Origin: an uncultured Clostridia bacterium
GTDB taxonomy: Bacteria > Bacillota > Clostridia > Oscillospirales > Acutalibacteraceae
Assembly (NCBI GenBank): GCA_946497265.1
Contig: CAMMKL010000012.1
Location: 1-16,482, forward strand
Direction of reading: 5' to 3'
DNA length: 16,482 nucleotides
Shown here: positions 15,206-16,482 of the stretch, piece after piece
How the letters are laid out: each line of letters starts with the position of its first letter
How positions within the stretch are numbered: the stretch's first letter is position 1
Position numbers and translations under genes: made by a program
Notes under the pieces: model-generated
What the model was told of the DNA's origin: nothing
The model's input: only the letters and a program-made list of their open reading frames with translations
Databases searched by the model: none

Positions 15206-16482
15206 TTATCTGCGGTACCGCCGCCCGTTTTTCGGGCGCAAGGGCTTATCGGGAGTATCATCAAAATATTCGTCGGATAAAGGTGGAATTTTATCGGCGC
15301 CAAACAGGGGCTCGTCGTATCGGCCGCTTTTCTGATTGGAAATGGGCTGAGGTGAGGCGAAGAAATCCCGAATTTCTTCCGTGGGCTCCACATCGTTTTT
15401 CCCGGAAGCTGCCTGGCGGCTGGTTTTCCGGCGATGTAGGACGGCTTTGATCCCAATGCCCAACCCCAAACCGATCAACAGAAGAACACCTCCGCCCGCC
15501 AACAGGATCCACAGAGGAGGCGTTTTGCCGGAGTCTCCCCCGTCGTCCGGCAAAATACTGAGGCCGGCGGTCTGCAAATGGTCGGAGATAGCGGTATCGC
15601 CATAAAAAGCGGAACGATAAGCTACCACACCGTCCTTTCCAACGGTGACCTCTTCCGCCAACAGAAAGGTATATTGGTCTTCCATCCCATAAATGTACAC
15701 CGTTTCCCCTTCCGAAAAGCTTGTTTGTACCGAAATAAGCGCGCTGCCGGGCAGTGTACCGCCGCCGAACGTAAAGCAATAAACGTCCGGATCTCCCACA
15801 ACCTGCTGGAAGTCGGAGGCATGCGGATTATTTTTTTGAAATTGTATTGGATAACCTTCTTCCTCCCGTTCCAATGAGGAGGTCAGGTCGTATCCGCACA
15901 GGCGCAAAGTAGCCCCTTCATAGGTAAGGACAAGGGCAACGCCTGGATATTGCTTCATTGCCTGTAGGATCGAAGCATCCAGTGAAGTCAGAGTGGCGGT
16001 GACCGTACCTTGGCCATAAGCCTTGCCCAATGCTTCGATCTGCTCCACCGTTTCCTGCGGTGTGGTAATGGGGTTTAAAGCTGTTAAAGAAGGGTCGTAC
16101 TGCGGGGCAATGGCGCGCTTTGCGATGATGTTGTAAATTCTGATGTCTCCGTTTTCCGCTGTACATGTCACTTTGATGGAATTGTCATTGCTTTCCTTCA
16201 GGGTGCCGTCGCCTTCCACGATGGGCGGCATAGCCTTTTCGTCTTCCGCTTCGGCGGTTACGGTGATCTGTTCGGTTTCATACGGGAGCCAGACCACGTA
16301 ATTGAGCGTTTCCGGATCAAAAGCCGGAGAAAGCGAACCGGTATCTACCGTCAGGGAGGAAAGGCGGTTGTTGCCGCTCAGGGAAGCCGCATTCTGTGCG
16401 CGGGTGGCATGAATGGCGTAGGTTTTGGTACCTCCGTTTTCGGCGGTGACCGAGATGCGGATTTCAGCGGTTCCGTCTTCCG
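15206..16482 (-). CDS. Cadherin-like beta-sandwich membrane protein, C-terminal part
   Basis: The gene continues beyond the right edge; 424 residues are visible and the start is not. The frame stays open to the edge. It enters at the end of one domain (VTAENGGTKTYAIHATRA), followed by a complete cadherin-like beta-sandwich repeat (PF12733 type): LSSLTVDTGSLSPAFDPETL, NYVVWLPYETEQITVTAEA, and ENGDIRIYNIIAKRA as its closing strand. Two further extracytoplasmic beta-rich stretches follow, of unclear family. One membrane segment (LWILLAGGGVLLLIGLGLGI) precedes a cytosolic tail of about 90 residues, basic at first and last, acidic in the middle. Such proteins are usually surface-exposed binding or adhesive proteins anchored by the membrane rather than by sortase. 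The long cytosolic tail hints at a partner inside the cell. A terminator follows the stop at once. Confidence 0.82.
   Translation of the reverse strand, partial: EDGTAEIRISVTAENGGTKTYAIHATRAQNAASLSGNNRLSSLTVDTGSLSPAFDPETLNYVVWLPYETEQITVTAEAEDEKAMPPIVEGDGTLKESNDNSIKVTCTAENGDIRIYNIIAKRAIAPQYDPSLTALNPITTPQETVEQIEALGKAYGQGTVTATLTSLDASILQAMKQYPGVALVLTYEGATLRLCGYDLTSSLEREEEGYPIQFQKNNPHASDFQQVVGDPDVYCFTFGGGTLPGSALISVQTSFSEGETVYIYGMEDQYTFLLAEEVTVGKDGVVAYRSAFYGDTAISDHLQTAGLSILPDDGGDSGKTPPLWILLAGGGVLLLIGLGLGIGIKAVLHRRKTSRQAASGKNDVEPTEEIRDFFASPQPISNQKSGRYDEPLFGADKIPPLSDEYFDDTPDKPLRPKNGRRYRR

Overview
The window reads as chromosome of a low-to-mid-GC Gram-positive bacterium, most likely one of the Clostridia. 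The grounds are strong AGGAGG-type ribosome binding sites, sigma-A promoters of TTGACA/TATAAT type, an LCP-family wall-polymer enzyme, a YfhO-family membrane protein, and a cadherin-like surface protein. The species cannot be named from the sequence. No rRNA, tRNA, CRISPR array, transposase or phage gene was seen.

Layout. Positions 1-4165 (+) hold a tight four-gene operon: the C-terminal part of an ABC ATPase, an ABC-2 permease, a GldG-like auxiliary protein and a DUF4340 protein. It closes with a strong terminator. Positions 4166-4859 carry no convincing gene. Positions 4860-7361 (-) encode a large YfhO-family polytopic membrane protein. It is divergent from a YfbR-type HD 5'-nucleotidase (7609-8205, +), which is followed by an LCP protein with its own good promoter (8350-9501, +). 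A bidirectional terminator separates the LCP gene from a converging minus-strand pair, an Smr-domain protein (9567-9827) and a multi-domain lipoprotein (9827-11638), joined by a TAATG overlap. Divergent from that pair is a 392-residue cytosolic protein of unknown function, probably a beta-propeller (11842-13020, +). Positions 13021-13594 are again non-coding but begin with a good sigma-A promoter and end in a two-way terminator. A CNNM/CBS/CorC membrane protein (13595-14950, -) and a truncated cadherin-like membrane protein (15206-16482, -) finish the window.

Functionally, most genes concern the cell envelope: ABC export, probable glycosyl transfer (YfhO), wall-polymer attachment (LCP), ion homeostasis (CNNM/CorC), and surface proteins. 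YfbR belongs to nucleotide pool cleaning. No single pathway unites them. The least explained parts are the lipoprotein with a predicted cytosolic zinc ribbon coupled to an Smr protein, the unknown propeller-like protein, and the two long intergenic stretches, one of which has the layout of a non-coding RNA gene.
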